Shown here one piece after another: positions 1-5,596 of a DNA stretch of 7,405 nucleotides; positions within the stretch are counted from its first letter, which is position 1, and each line of letters begins with the position of its first letter. The notes below the pieces were generated by a model. The model was given only the letters and a program-made list of their open reading frames with translations. It ran no database searches and was not told the origin of the DNA. The stretch covers positions 1-7,405 of the forward strand of contig CALIZH010000290.1 in the NCBI GenBank assembly GCA_938028585.1. The letters run 5' to 3'. A program made the position numbers and the translations under genes. This stretch comes from an uncultured Actinomyces sp. (GTDB lineage Bacteria; Actinomycetota; Actinomycetes; Actinomycetales; Actinomycetaceae).

Positions 1-663
1 AAATCCTTGCCCGGCCTCGTAATCGGTATTGATCCACAGATCCTCAATGGAAAAGTCGGGAAGGTACCGCAGCGAAACTGAGCGGAAAACTCCGGGAAGC
101 CACCACTGATCCTGATCTTCAAGATAGGATCCTGCGCTGAACTGATGAACGCGAAGAGTCACCGTATTTTCACCGGGGACAAGCATCTGGGTGATGTCGA
201 ATTCGTGGGCGAGGCGTGAACCGCGAGCCATTCCAATCCATTGGCCATTGACCCAGACAATGATCTGGGATTCAACGCCTTCGAAGCGCAGACGGATCTG
301 TCCTCCCTGCGAAAGCCACGACTTGGGACATGTGAAGCGGCGAGAATAGTCGCCGACAGGATTATCTTCCGGGGGGAAAGGCGGATCCACAGGGAAGGGG
401 AAATCAACATTGGTATAGGCGGGGGCACCCCAGCGTCCATCTCCTCTGAGAACCCAGTGGCTTGGGACATCGATCGTCTCTTCGCTTGATACACGGGGAG
501 AGGGAGAGGCCTCTTCGGCATTCGCACCGGGATTGGGATCAACGCGGTGATAGGTGAAGGCCCAGCGACCATCGAGGCTCATCTGCCCTGGATCATCAGC
601 GAGATACGCACGAGCAGGAGAAAGTGCTCCCACACAGGGTGCGTATGAGGGCATAATTTTCAT
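1..663 (-). CDS. lacZ: Beta-galactosidase, GH2 LacZ type (N-terminal part, runs off the window)
   Basis: The 221 codons from the ATG at 663 to the window edge encode the N-terminal part of a LacZ-type glycoside hydrolase family 2 enzyme, which hydrolyses terminal beta-galactosides such as lactose in the cytoplasm. No stop occurs before base 1. Visible family motifs are VPSHW (66-70), APAYTNVDFPFPV (80-92), PPEDNPVGDYSRRF (97-110), a jelly-roll segment with WVNGQWIGMARGSR (137-150), and SYLEDQDQWWLPGVFR (179-194). The last matches the E. coli LacZ segment carrying a substrate/sodium-contacting Asp. The catalytic glutamates lie beyond the edge and cannot be checked. The start is supported by GAAAGG at 670-675 on the minus strand, 6 nt upstream. 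An in-frame ATG at codon 4 is a less likely alternative. It diverges from a lacI-family gene across a 114-bp operator-rich region, so repression by that protein is likely. The substrate could be another beta-galactoside. Confidence 0.93.
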   Translation of the reverse strand, partial: MKIMPSYAPCVGALSPARAYLADDPGQMSLDGRWAFTYHRVDPNPGANAEEASPSPRVSSEETIDVPSHWVLRGDGRWGAPAYTNVDFPFPVDPPFPPEDNPVGDYSRRFTCPKSWLSQGGQIRLRFEGVESQIIVWVNGQWIGMARGSRLAHEFDITQMLVPGENTVTLRVHQFSAGSYLEDQDQWWLPGVFRSVSLRYLPDFSIEDLWINTDYEAGQGF

Positions 664-713
664 GATGAGCCTTTCAGGTGAGTCAACATTGAAACTCCTT
701 GCAGTACACAAAG

Positions 714-729
714 ACTAACACGTTATAGT
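714..729. promoter_or_regulatory. Candidate LacI-family operator (imperfect 16-bp palindrome, central CG)
   Basis: ACTAACACGTTATAGT is an inverted repeat with 6 of 8 pairs matched around a central CG. A central CG is the usual layout of LacI-family operators. It overlaps candidate -10 boxes on both strands between lacZ and lacI, where a bound repressor would block both promoters. The palindrome is seen in the sequence; binding by the adjacent repressor is inferred. Confidence 0.45.
722..727 (-). promoter_or_regulatory. Candidate -10 box of the lacZ promoter (TATAAC)
   Basis: On the minus strand TATAAC reads as a good -10 element about 59 nt upstream of the lacZ ATG. No good -35 is visible; the hexamer at 17-bp spacing is TAAAAG (745-750). 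The box lies inside the imperfect palindrome at 714-729, as expected for a repressed promoter. Confidence 0.4.
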
Positions 730-733
730 TGTT

Positions 734-743
734 GTGTTAACAC
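734..743. promoter_or_regulatory. Second candidate operator: perfect 10-bp palindrome GTGTTAACAC
   Basis: GTGTTAACAC is a perfect palindrome. Its centre is 17 bp from that of the imperfect palindrome at 714-729. Its half-site TAACAC also occurs at 716-721, so TAACAC-N12-GTGTTA forms a further inverted repeat. Three copies of one half-site in 28 bp suggest a compound operator for the neighbouring LacI-family protein. It would sit in the lacZ -10/-35 spacer and near the likely lacI transcription start. Confidence 0.45.
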
Positions 744-777
744 GCTTTTATTCCATCGCAGATCAGGAGCAGGAAGA

Positions 778-1800
778 ATGGAACGAGCAACGCGGGCCGA
801 TGTGGCCCGAGCAGCAGGAGTTGCTCCTTCGACGGTTTCTTTGGTACTGAACGGCCGCGGACCGGAAGTGAAGATCGCACCAGCAACAATTCAGAGAGTC
901 CAAGATGCAGCGCGAGACCTGAACTATATTCCTAACGCTGCTGCACGTTCACTTCGGCGAGGCAGTTCTCGCCTGATCGCGCTGCTCATGGCAGAACTCC
1001 CAGATAACCCCTTCGTCCCGGTCGTTCACACGGTTCTCACAACCGCCATGATCGAAATCCAAAAGCGCGGATATTTGCTTCTTCCCCTCTTCCAATCAAG
1101 TAACGACCCCTCAGATGCGCAGACAATTCGCTCCGTCTTAGGGGACACGCAATTAGCCGGGGTCATCCGCGAAACGACCTCCGCCGAGAGTTTTACCTCC
1201 ACGCTTCTGGCAAACCTCGGTATTCCCATCGTTGCAATGTCGATGATTAATACGGAAGACACCCAAGGGGCCAGCGCTCTTGTGAGCATTGACGAATGCG
1301 CGGGAGTGAAAGAAATACTCAGCGAACATCTGAGCGCACAAAGACGCGGACACGCAGTTTTTCTTGCAGGACCGAATACCAATCACTCACGCCAGCTCCC
1401 CCTTGAAGCCGCCTTCGACACCGGTTTCACTTTGCTTTCGCTTCCCGATTGGGATGCCTCGACCGCATACCAGGCAGCCCTGCGCCTTCTCTCAGACAAC
1501 CCGGATATCACCTTGATCGCCGTCGCCGATGACTCGCAGGCACCGGGCGTGTTCCAAGCCGCCATCGATCTTGATCGCCGCGTTCCACAAGATCTTTCCA
1601 TCCTGGGTTTTGGCAATCAAGAACCCGCGAGCAGCCAAGCCCTCGGCCTCACAACCGTCGAGTGGCCACTGCGCGAAATGACACAGAGCGCCGTTGAAGC
1701 GATGATTTCGGCGATCGAAAAGCCGCGCAAAGCAAAGAAAGCTGAGCGGCTCATCGTCCCCACTCGCGCGGTTTGGCGCTCTTCAGTCGCTCGTCCTTAG
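778..1800 (+). CDS. LacI-family transcriptional repressor
   Basis: This 340-residue protein has the complete LacI/GalR layout and the usual family length. An N-terminal helix-turn-helix lies at about residues 5-26 (TRADVARAAGVAPSTVSLVLNG). The hinge-helix motif YIPNAAARSLR (50-60) inserts in the operator minor groove. A periplasmic-binding-protein-like sugar-sensing domain follows (about 65-335), ending ILGFGNQEPASSQALGLTTVEWPLREM. The start is supported by AGGAG at 765-769, 8 nt upstream. It diverges from a lacZ-type gene with palindromic sites between them, so it most likely represses beta-galactoside use and itself, with release by a sugar ligand. The effector cannot be read from sequence. 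Two hand-counted 60-base rows (1021-1080 and 1321-1380) give 48% and 53% GC, lower than the gene downstream. Its TAG stop overlaps the stop of the orphan glmM fragment on the other strand. Confidence 0.93.
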   Translation: MERATRADVARAAGVAPSTVSLVLNGRGPEVKIAPATIQRVQDAARDLNYIPNAAARSLRRGSSRLIALLMAELPDNPFVPVVHTVLTTAMIEIQKRGYLLLPLFQSSNDPSDAQTIRSVLGDTQLAGVIRETTSAESFTSTLLANLGIPIVAMSMINTEDTQGASALVSIDECAGVKEILSEHLSAQRRGHAVFLAGPNTNHSRQLPLEAAFDTGFTLLSLPDWDASTAYQAALRLLSDNPDITLIAVADDSQAPGVFQAAIDLDRRVPQDLSILGFGNQEPASSQALGLTTVEWPLREMTQSAVEAMISAIEKPRKAKKAERLIVPTRAVWRSSVARP

Positions 1801-1850
1801 AGCGACAGGCTTTCCTTCACCACGTCAGCCAGGCGCGAGGCTACGCCATC
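1797..1850 (-). pseudogene. Orphan fragment of a glmM 3' end (last 17 codons plus stop)
   Basis: Read on the minus strand this stretch encodes DGVASRLADVVKESLSL followed by TAA. The real GlmM protein in this window ends DGVASRLADVVKENLAL. By hand alignment 44 of 54 bases match the copy at 2966-3019, in the same orientation and 1169 bp away. Seven of the codon differences are synonymous and only two change an amino acid (S for N, S for A). The two copies therefore diverged as coding sequence rather than as neutral debris. Homology stops at about 1850, where unrelated sequence and the promoter of the next gene begin. No other part of a second glmM is present. It is either the old terminus of the local glmM or a piece brought from a related genome. 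It shares TTAG with the lacI stop codon. Confidence 0.85.
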
Positions 1851-1878
1851 CACCCGGTCTGTCGGCCGCCATACCCTG

Positions 1879-1893
1879 TAGAATGACCCCATG
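1879..1893 (+). promoter_or_regulatory. Leaderless-type promoter: TAGAAT six bases before ATG
   Basis: TAGAAT at 1879-1884 fits the TANNNT -10 consensus and is followed by GACCCC and then the ATG at 1891. This spacing would put the transcription start at the A of the start codon. No Shine-Dalgarno-like sequence lies in the 20 bases upstream. No clear -35 hexamer is seen at 16-18 bp. Leaderless mRNAs are common in actinobacteria; the call here rests on sequence alone. Confidence 0.55.
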
Positions 1894-2823
1894 GATCCCG
1901 AATACGTCGTCAATACATCCCTGCCCTATCTGACGAGCAAGCTCGAAGACGCCGGCCTCACGGTTCAGCTTGGCTTCAACAAAACCGAGCGCACAATGTT
2001 CCTCCTCCTCAACGATTCCGTGAAGTGCGGCATTAATCAACTCATCAACGAGCTGCTAGATGCGGAACCGGACGCGCACCACGATCTGATGGATCCGTGG
2101 GTTCCGTACCTCATCGAGCGGACACGCATTGACGAAACCATCCTGAACAAACCCGACGAGCTACGTCGACTCATACGCACCGAGTTCTGCACTGCCGACG
2201 CTGTCGCACACCCGCAGTTTTCTTACGCCCGCCAATACCCCGGCGGCCTCGCGCTGACGCTCAGCCTCGACTGCCCGACACCCCTGTTCAGGCTGAAAGA
2301 CGAACAGCTGGCCCAATGCCCCCTGAGCATCGACGAGCTCTTCCATTGCGCACAAAAGAACACCGACGACCTCCCCATCGAGCGCATCCAGCAGTTCGGG
2401 CCCTTCACCTGCCTGTCGGCGCAATCCCCGTTCGTCACGGCGAAGGCCGCGAACATACCCGCGCTCATGTCGCGTTTCCTCATCCAGGCACCGCACGGCC
2501 TGTTCTTTACGATCCCGGCGAACCACATGATGTACTACGCCCCCGCCGACCCCGCGAACATTTCGAAGCAGCTCTGGGATCTCGCGATCTTCGGCCGCGT
2601 CCCCGTCCTCACCACGACCAAGCAGCGCCCGGAGGCTGTTGTGAGCCGCGACATCTTCTACTACTCGCCGGAAGGAACGTACGAGACGATCACGCAGGGC
2701 GATAACCCGGCCATCCAGGAGTTGTTCACAAATCAAGACATCGACGCCGAGACCGTGCGCACCTGCGTCGATCAGTACCTGTCCCCCTCCCCCGCTTTCC
2801 GGGCGCGATTCGACTTGCCCTAG
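1891..2823 (+). CDS. Protein of unknown function, possibly DUF1444/YtpQ-like
   Basis: This is a 310-residue soluble protein with no signal peptide or membrane segment. I do not recognise a function. The layout from about residue 100 recalls the DUF1444 (YtpQ) family. It has a hydrophobic strand ALTLSLDCPTPLFRL (117-131), then LSIDELFHCAQKN, then a second strand pair LIQAPHGLFFTIPANHMMYYAP, and near the end VVSRDIFYYSPEGTYE. This is an impression from memory, not a search result. The start is chosen because a TAGAAT -10 box lies six bases upstream and there is no Shine-Dalgarno, which suggests a leaderless transcript. Two hand-counted 60-base rows (2221-2280 and 2401-2460) give 70% and 67% GC, clearly above lacI and glmM. 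The gene lies between two direct copies of the glmM 3' end, so it was probably acquired. It converges with glmM. Confidence that it is a real gene is high; the family assignment is weak. Confidence 0.8.
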   Translation: MDPEYVVNTSLPYLTSKLEDAGLTVQLGFNKTERTMFLLLNDSVKCGINQLINELLDAEPDAHHDLMDPWVPYLIERTRIDETILNKPDELRRLIRTEFCTADAVAHPQFSYARQYPGGLALTLSLDCPTPLFRLKDEQLAQCPLSIDELFHCAQKNTDDLPIERIQQFGPFTCLSAQSPFVTAKAANIPALMSRFLIQAPHGLFFTIPANHMMYYAPADPANISKQLWDLAIFGRVPVLTTTKQRPEAVVSRDIFYYSPEGTYETITQGDNPAIQELFTNQDIDAETVRTCVDQYLSPSPAFRARFDLP

Positions 2824-2916
2824 TCGCGAGTCCGACGCGAGGGACACATCGGACAATCCTCGACGCAAGCGGGAGGACGGCAGGCGGCCTCGCACGCCGA
2901 GGATGTATAACGTGCG

Positions 2917-2941
2917 GGGCGGGCACCGGTGGGTGCCGCCC
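2917..2941. other. GC-rich stem-loop between convergent genes
   Basis: GGGCGGGCACC (2917-2927) can pair with GGTGCCGCCC (2932-2941) around a 4-base loop, with one bulged G. It lies between the 3' ends of the unknown gene at 1891-2823 and glmM. Neither strand has a T-run after it, so it is not a classical intrinsic terminator. It could slow polymerase or protect 3' ends. Smaller inverted repeats lie nearby: GTCCGA/TCGGAC (2830-2835/2849-2854) and CCTCG/CGAGG (2888-2892/2898-2902). The row 2881-2940 is 75% GC by hand count. No gene is seen in 2824-2965. Confidence 0.5.
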
Positions 2942-2965
2942 TACACGCGTACGTCTCTCAGAGGC

Positions 2966-4315
2966 TCACAGCGCCAGGTTTTCCTTCACGACATCAGCCA
3001 AGCGCGAAGCCACACCATCGGCTTGGGACTGCGTTGCGGCCTCGACCATGACACGGACCAAAGGTTCGGTACCGGAGGGACGAAGCAGGACGCGACCCGT
3101 ATTGCCCAGCACGGCCTCGGCAGCGGCAACTGCTTCCTGAACGGCCGGGTCGGTGTTCGCGCGCGAACGATCCACTCCCCCAACGTTGATCAGCGTCTGA
3201 GGAAGGCGCTTGATGAAGCTTGTGAGGTCGGCCAGATCTCGGCCAGATTCCTTCACCATGCGTGCCAATAGCAGCGAGGAAAGGATGCCATCGCCGGTAG
3301 TTGCATACTTCTTTGCAATGATGTGTCCGGACTGCTCTCCACCCAGGGAGTAGCCGCCTTCGAGCATGGCTTCTAGGACATAACGGTCACCGACTCCGGT
3401 CTGGACCGTCTTGATCCCTGCCTCTTGCATGGCAAGAATCAAGCCAAGATTCGACATGACAGTGACAACCAAGGTGTCCTTGGCAAGCTGGCCCTCATCA
3501 CGCATGTGCACAGCCAGTGCGCCCATGATCTTGTCGCCGTCAACAATGTTGCCATCGCGGTCCACAGCCAAGCAGCGGTCGGCATCGCCATCGTAGGCAA
3601 CGCCGAAATCGGCTTCGGAAGCAACGGTCAGGGCCTGAAGCTGCTCGGGATGAGTGGAACCAGCCTTGTCGTTAATGTTGCGCCCATCGGGAGCCGCATT
3701 AATGACAACGGCATCGGCGCCCGCCTGACGGAAGGCTTCAGGAGCAAGGAAAGACGCACCGCCATTTGCACAGTCAACCGCAATTCGGAGGCCATGAAGG
3801 TCGGTACCCAAGGAGGTCATCAAGTGCTCGATGTAGGACTTTTCTGCCCAGTCATCGTCGTATTCGACCTCACCGACTGCAGCGCCGGTCGGACGATCCC
3901 ACGAGGTGTTGAGAAGCTCTTGAATCTGGTCTTCAACTTGGTCGGGAAGCTTATAGCCGCCGTGAGCGAAGAACTTAATGCCATTGTCGGGCATGGGGTT
4001 GTGCGAGGCAGAAATCATGACGCCCAAGTCAACTGAGGATGAGGCCGTCAGATGCGCAACGGTCGGCGTGGTCACAACGCCAACGCGGACAACATCCATT
4101 CCCGCACTTGCCAAACCCGCCGCCAGCGCATGGTCCAGGAACTCGCCGGAGATACGCGTATCGCGGCCAATGATCGCCTTTGGCTTATGTCCCGAGGCCG
4201 GGCGTCCCTGAATCGTCAGGCGCGCTGCCGCTTCACCCAGTTCCAAGGCAAGTGGCGCAGTCAAGTCGACATTTGCAAGTCCACGCACGCCATCTGTTCC
4301 GAACAACCTGGCCAT
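2966..4315 (-). CDS. glmM: Phosphoglucosamine mutase
   Basis: GlmM converts glucosamine-6-phosphate to glucosamine-1-phosphate in the cytoplasm, the step before GlmU makes UDP-GlcNAc for peptidoglycan. The 449 residues match the family length. All four signature loops are present: FGTDGVRG (5-12), the phosphoserine loop ISASHNP (101-107) with catalytic Ser104, the metal-binding loop DGDADR (242-247), and the sugar and phosphate loops GGEQSGH (325-331) and RPSGTEP (412-418). The ATG start has GGGAGG (4323-4328, minus strand) 7 nt upstream. It follows rpsI but is separated from it by a strong terminator and 176 bp, so it probably has its own promoter. The last 17 codons and stop are duplicated at 1797-1850, so this 3' end may itself be a recombined version. 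The reading frame is intact. Confidence 0.98.
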   Translation of the reverse strand: MARLFGTDGVRGLANVDLTAPLALELGEAAARLTIQGRPASGHKPKAIIGRDTRISGEFLDHALAAGLASAGMDVVRVGVVTTPTVAHLTASSSVDLGVMISASHNPMPDNGIKFFAHGGYKLPDQVEDQIQELLNTSWDRPTGAAVGEVEYDDDWAEKSYIEHLMTSLGTDLHGLRIAVDCANGGASFLAPEAFRQAGADAVVINAAPDGRNINDKAGSTHPEQLQALTVASEADFGVAYDGDADRCLAVDRDGNIVDGDKIMGALAVHMRDEGQLAKDTLVVTVMSNLGLILAMQEAGIKTVQTGVGDRYVLEAMLEGGYSLGGEQSGHIIAKKYATTGDGILSSLLLARMVKESGRDLADLTSFIKRLPQTLINVGGVDRSRANTDPAVQEAVAAAEAVLGNTGRVLLRPSGTEPLVRVMVEAATQSQADGVASRLADVVKENLAL

Positions 4316-4350
4316 CGGGGTACCTCCCGCTCGAAAATTAATCCACCGCT

Positions 4351-4356
4351 ATTCTA
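4351..4356 (-). promoter_or_regulatory. Candidate -10 box for glmM (TAGAAT)
   Basis: On the minus strand TAGAAT lies 35 nt upstream of the glmM ATG and fits TANNNT. The -35 region is poor and overlaps the palindrome at 4373-4384, which suggests a regulated promoter. A promoter is expected here because a terminator separates glmM from rpsI. Confidence 0.4.
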
Positions 4357-4372
4357 GCTGCTCACTGTTCAC

Positions 4373-4384
4373 TCAATCGATTGA
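4373..4384. promoter_or_regulatory. 12-bp perfect palindrome upstream of glmM (possible operator)
   Basis: TCAATCGATTGA is perfectly self-complementary. It begins 16 bp upstream of the candidate glmM -10 box, so it covers the -35 position. It is outside any gene and away from the rpsI terminator. The candidate role is binding of a dimeric regulator; the regulator is unknown. Confidence 0.35.
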
Positions 4385-4436
4385 CCAGCAACCAACATTG
4401 CAGGAAAGCAAGCAGAGAACTAGGCATTTCGAATAC

Positions 4437-4471
4437 AAAAATGTGGCCCCAATCTTCCGATTGGGGCCACA
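4437..4471 (-). terminator. Strong intrinsic terminator of the rplM-rpsI operon
   Basis: A perfect 13-bp stem (4442-4454 with 4459-4471, including GTGGCCCCAATC on the plus strand) closes a 4-base loop. In the minus direction it is followed at once by TTTTT (4441-4437). It begins about 20 bp after the rpsI stop. There is no T-run on the plus side, so it acts in the minus direction only. Confidence 0.93.
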
Positions 4472-4491
4472 CCTTGAAGTAAAGGCGAAGA

Positions 4492-4983
4492 TCAGCGCTT
4501 CGAGAACTGCGAAGCCTTGCGTGCCTTCTTGAGGCCTGCCTTCTTACGCTCAACAGCGCGGGCATCGCGGGTCAGGAAGCCAGCCTTCTTCAGTGCGGGA
4601 CGGTTCGCGTCACGATCGATCTCGTTCAGTGCGCGAGAGATGCCCAGGCGCAGCGCACCGGCCTGGCCGGAGATGCCGCCGCCATTGATACGAGCGATCA
4701 CGTCGAAGCGACCGTCGATATCAAGCAGAGTGAAGGGGGACTTCACGAGCTGCTGGTGCAGCTTGTTCGGGAAGTAATCTTCAAGAGTGCGTCCGTTAAT
4801 GGTCCACTGGCCGTTGCCGGGAACCAGGCGAACACGGGCAACGGCTTCCTTACGGCGGCCAAGGCCCGCGCCGGGCGCGGTGATGGACTGACCAGCACCA
4901 GCAGGCGCTGACTCAGTCTCTGTGGTGTAGGAGCTGGGGACAACTTCCTCATCCAGCTCAAGAATCTCGGTGGTCTCAGCCAC
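4492..4983 (-). CDS. rpsI: 30S ribosomal protein S9 (uS9)
   Basis: S9 is a small-subunit protein whose C-terminal tail reaches the P-site tRNA. The 163-residue product has an acidic, flexible N-terminal extension of about 40 residues (MAETTEILELDEEVV...), seen in actinobacterial S9. The conserved core follows: GRRKEAVARVRL (42-53), then GNGQWTINGR, then GGGISGQAGALRLGISRAL. It ends in the basic tail KKARKASQFSKR, where the terminal SKR is the family hallmark. The start is GTG (4983-4981), with GAGGAG at 4988-4993 on the minus strand, 4 nt upstream. It lies 44 nt downstream of rplM, the usual partner, and shares its promoter and leader. A strong intrinsic terminator follows. Confidence 0.98.
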   Translation of the reverse strand: MAETTEILELDEEVVPSSYTTETESAPAGAGQSITAPGAGLGRRKEAVARVRLVPGNGQWTINGRTLEDYFPNKLHQQLVKSPFTLLDIDGRFDVIARINGGGISGQAGALRLGISRALNEIDRDANRPALKKAGFLTRDARAVERKKAGLKKARKASQFSKR

Positions 4984-5027
4984 AGTTCTCCTCAGTGCAG
5001 TTCGTTGGGCTCAGAAGCGCGACGCGC

Positions 5028-5471
5028 TCACTGGGCGACCTGGGTGATTTCGTAGGGAATCGGCTGCTGGCCGATGTGCGGGTGCTCAGCTCCGGCGTAA
5101 ACGTGCAGCTTCTTGAACTGCGCGCGGCCGAGGCTGGTGTGAGGAAGCATGCCGCGGACTGCCTTCTCGACTGCGCGTTCAGGACGCTCAGCCATGAGAT
5201 CGCGATAGCGTGTTGCGCTCAGACCACCGGGGCGACCGGAGTGGCGGTAGGCCATCTTCTGGTCAAGCTTCTTACCGGTGAGGGCAACCTTGTCCGCATT
5301 AATGATGATGACGTAATCGCCCATATCGAGGTGAGGGGCAAACGTCGGCTTGTGCTTCCCACGAAGGATAGCGGCAACTTGAGCCGCCAGGCGACCGAGG
5401 ACGACGTCAGTGGCGTCGATGACGTACCACTGCTTGTCGGCATCCGCCGGCTTAGGTGAATAGGTGCGCAC
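5028..5471 (-). CDS. rplM: 50S ribosomal protein L13 (uL13)
   Basis: L13 is an early-assembling large-subunit protein. From the GTG at 5471 the product is 147 residues and begins MRTYSPK, the usual actinobacterial L13 N-terminus. Family motifs follow: WYVIDATDVVLGRLA, LRGKHKPTFAPH, DYVIIINADKVALTGKK, YRHSGRPGG, VRGMLPH, and LHVYAGAEHPHIGQQP near the end. GAAGG (5480-5484, minus strand) lies 8 nt before this GTG. An in-frame TTG at 5486 would add five residues (MKVTP). It lacks a good Shine-Dalgarno, and the TTG overlaps the ribosome site of the GTG, so the shorter form is preferred. The gene heads the rplM-rpsI operon behind a promoter and a structured leader of about 146 nt that may mediate feedback control. 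Confidence 0.97.
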   Translation of the reverse strand: MRTYSPKPADADKQWYVIDATDVVLGRLAAQVAAILRGKHKPTFAPHLDMGDYVIIINADKVALTGKKLDQKMAYRHSGRPGGLSATRYRDLMAERPERAVEKAVRGMLPHTSLGRAQFKKLHVYAGAEHPHIGQQPIPYEITQVAQ

Positions 5472-5479
5472 GGGCGTAA

Positions 5480-5484
5480 CCTTC
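5480..5484 (-). promoter_or_regulatory. Ribosome binding site that decides the rplM start
   Basis: GAAGG on the minus strand lies 8 nt before the GTG at 5471. Its first G is the last base of the in-frame TTG at 5486, so the upstream TTG cannot use it. This favours the 147-residue L13. Confidence 0.65.
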
Positions 5485-5500
5485 AATTCTTTCTGTCATG

Positions 5501-5533
5501 GGGCCTAGCATCGAGTGTTCGACGCACCGGCCC
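5501..5533 (-). promoter_or_regulatory. Stable leader hairpin just upstream of rplM (possible L13 autoregulatory site)
   Basis: In the rplM leader RNA, GGGCC (5533-5529) pairs with GGCCC (5505-5501). Beyond a GGU/UA internal loop, GCGUCGA (5525-5519) pairs with UCGAUGC (5514-5508) around an ACAC loop, giving 12 pairs including one G-U. It lies 16 nt upstream of the ribosome site. No U-run follows, so it is not a terminator. L13 is known to repress its own mRNA through the leader in E. coli, and Bacillota have L13 leader RNAs. Whether this hairpin does the same is inferred. Confidence 0.5.
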
Positions 5534-5596
5534 GCTATGAAACGGTTCCGCGAGGCATCAGCCGAATTTCTTCTCCGGCGAGTGGGAAGGCACCAG

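Larger units (their letters stand above)
699..729 (+). promoter_or_regulatory. Candidate lacI promoter (TTGCAG-N19-TATAGT)
   Basis: TTGCAG (699-704) and TATAGT (724-729) are spaced by 19 bp, which is long. The -10 shares bases with the minus-strand TATAAC (722-727), so the two divergent promoters would be mutually exclusive as well as covered by one operator. Transcription would start near 736, inside the palindrome at 734-743, which fits autorepression. This is inferred from sequence only. Confidence 0.35.

Noticed and set aside
1797..1892. 31-codon open frame running through the glmM remnant with an ATG at 1892
   Set aside because: Homology to glmM stops at 1850. The upstream codons match nothing and there is no ribosome site, so it is a remnant rather than a small gene.
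2161..2895. Long open frame on the minus strand, 244 codons
   Set aside because: It lies antisense to the gene at 1891-2823. It is rich in Arg, Gly and Glu as expected of a high-GC shadow frame, and shows no recognisable domain.
2906..2911. TATAAC on the plus strand as a promoter
   Set aside because: It points into the 3' end of glmM, has no -35 partner, and leads to no plus-strand gene.
1797..3019. Site-specific integrative element with attL/attR at glmM
   Set aside because: The repeat fits the idea, but no integrase or mobility gene is present in the 1.17-kb segment. It is not annotated as a mobile element and is kept only as a hypothesis.
3425..4036. 203-codon open frame on the plus strand
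   Set aside because: It is entirely antisense to glmM, whose motifs are all intact, and no domain is recognised.
5452..5499. Short open frame from the ATG at 5499 (MTERIEGYARAHLFT) overlapping the rplM start, possible upstream ORF
   Set aside because: No Shine-Dalgarno precedes it; the bases before it are the GGCCCC arm of the leader hairpin. It remains a remote possibility for translational control but is not supported.
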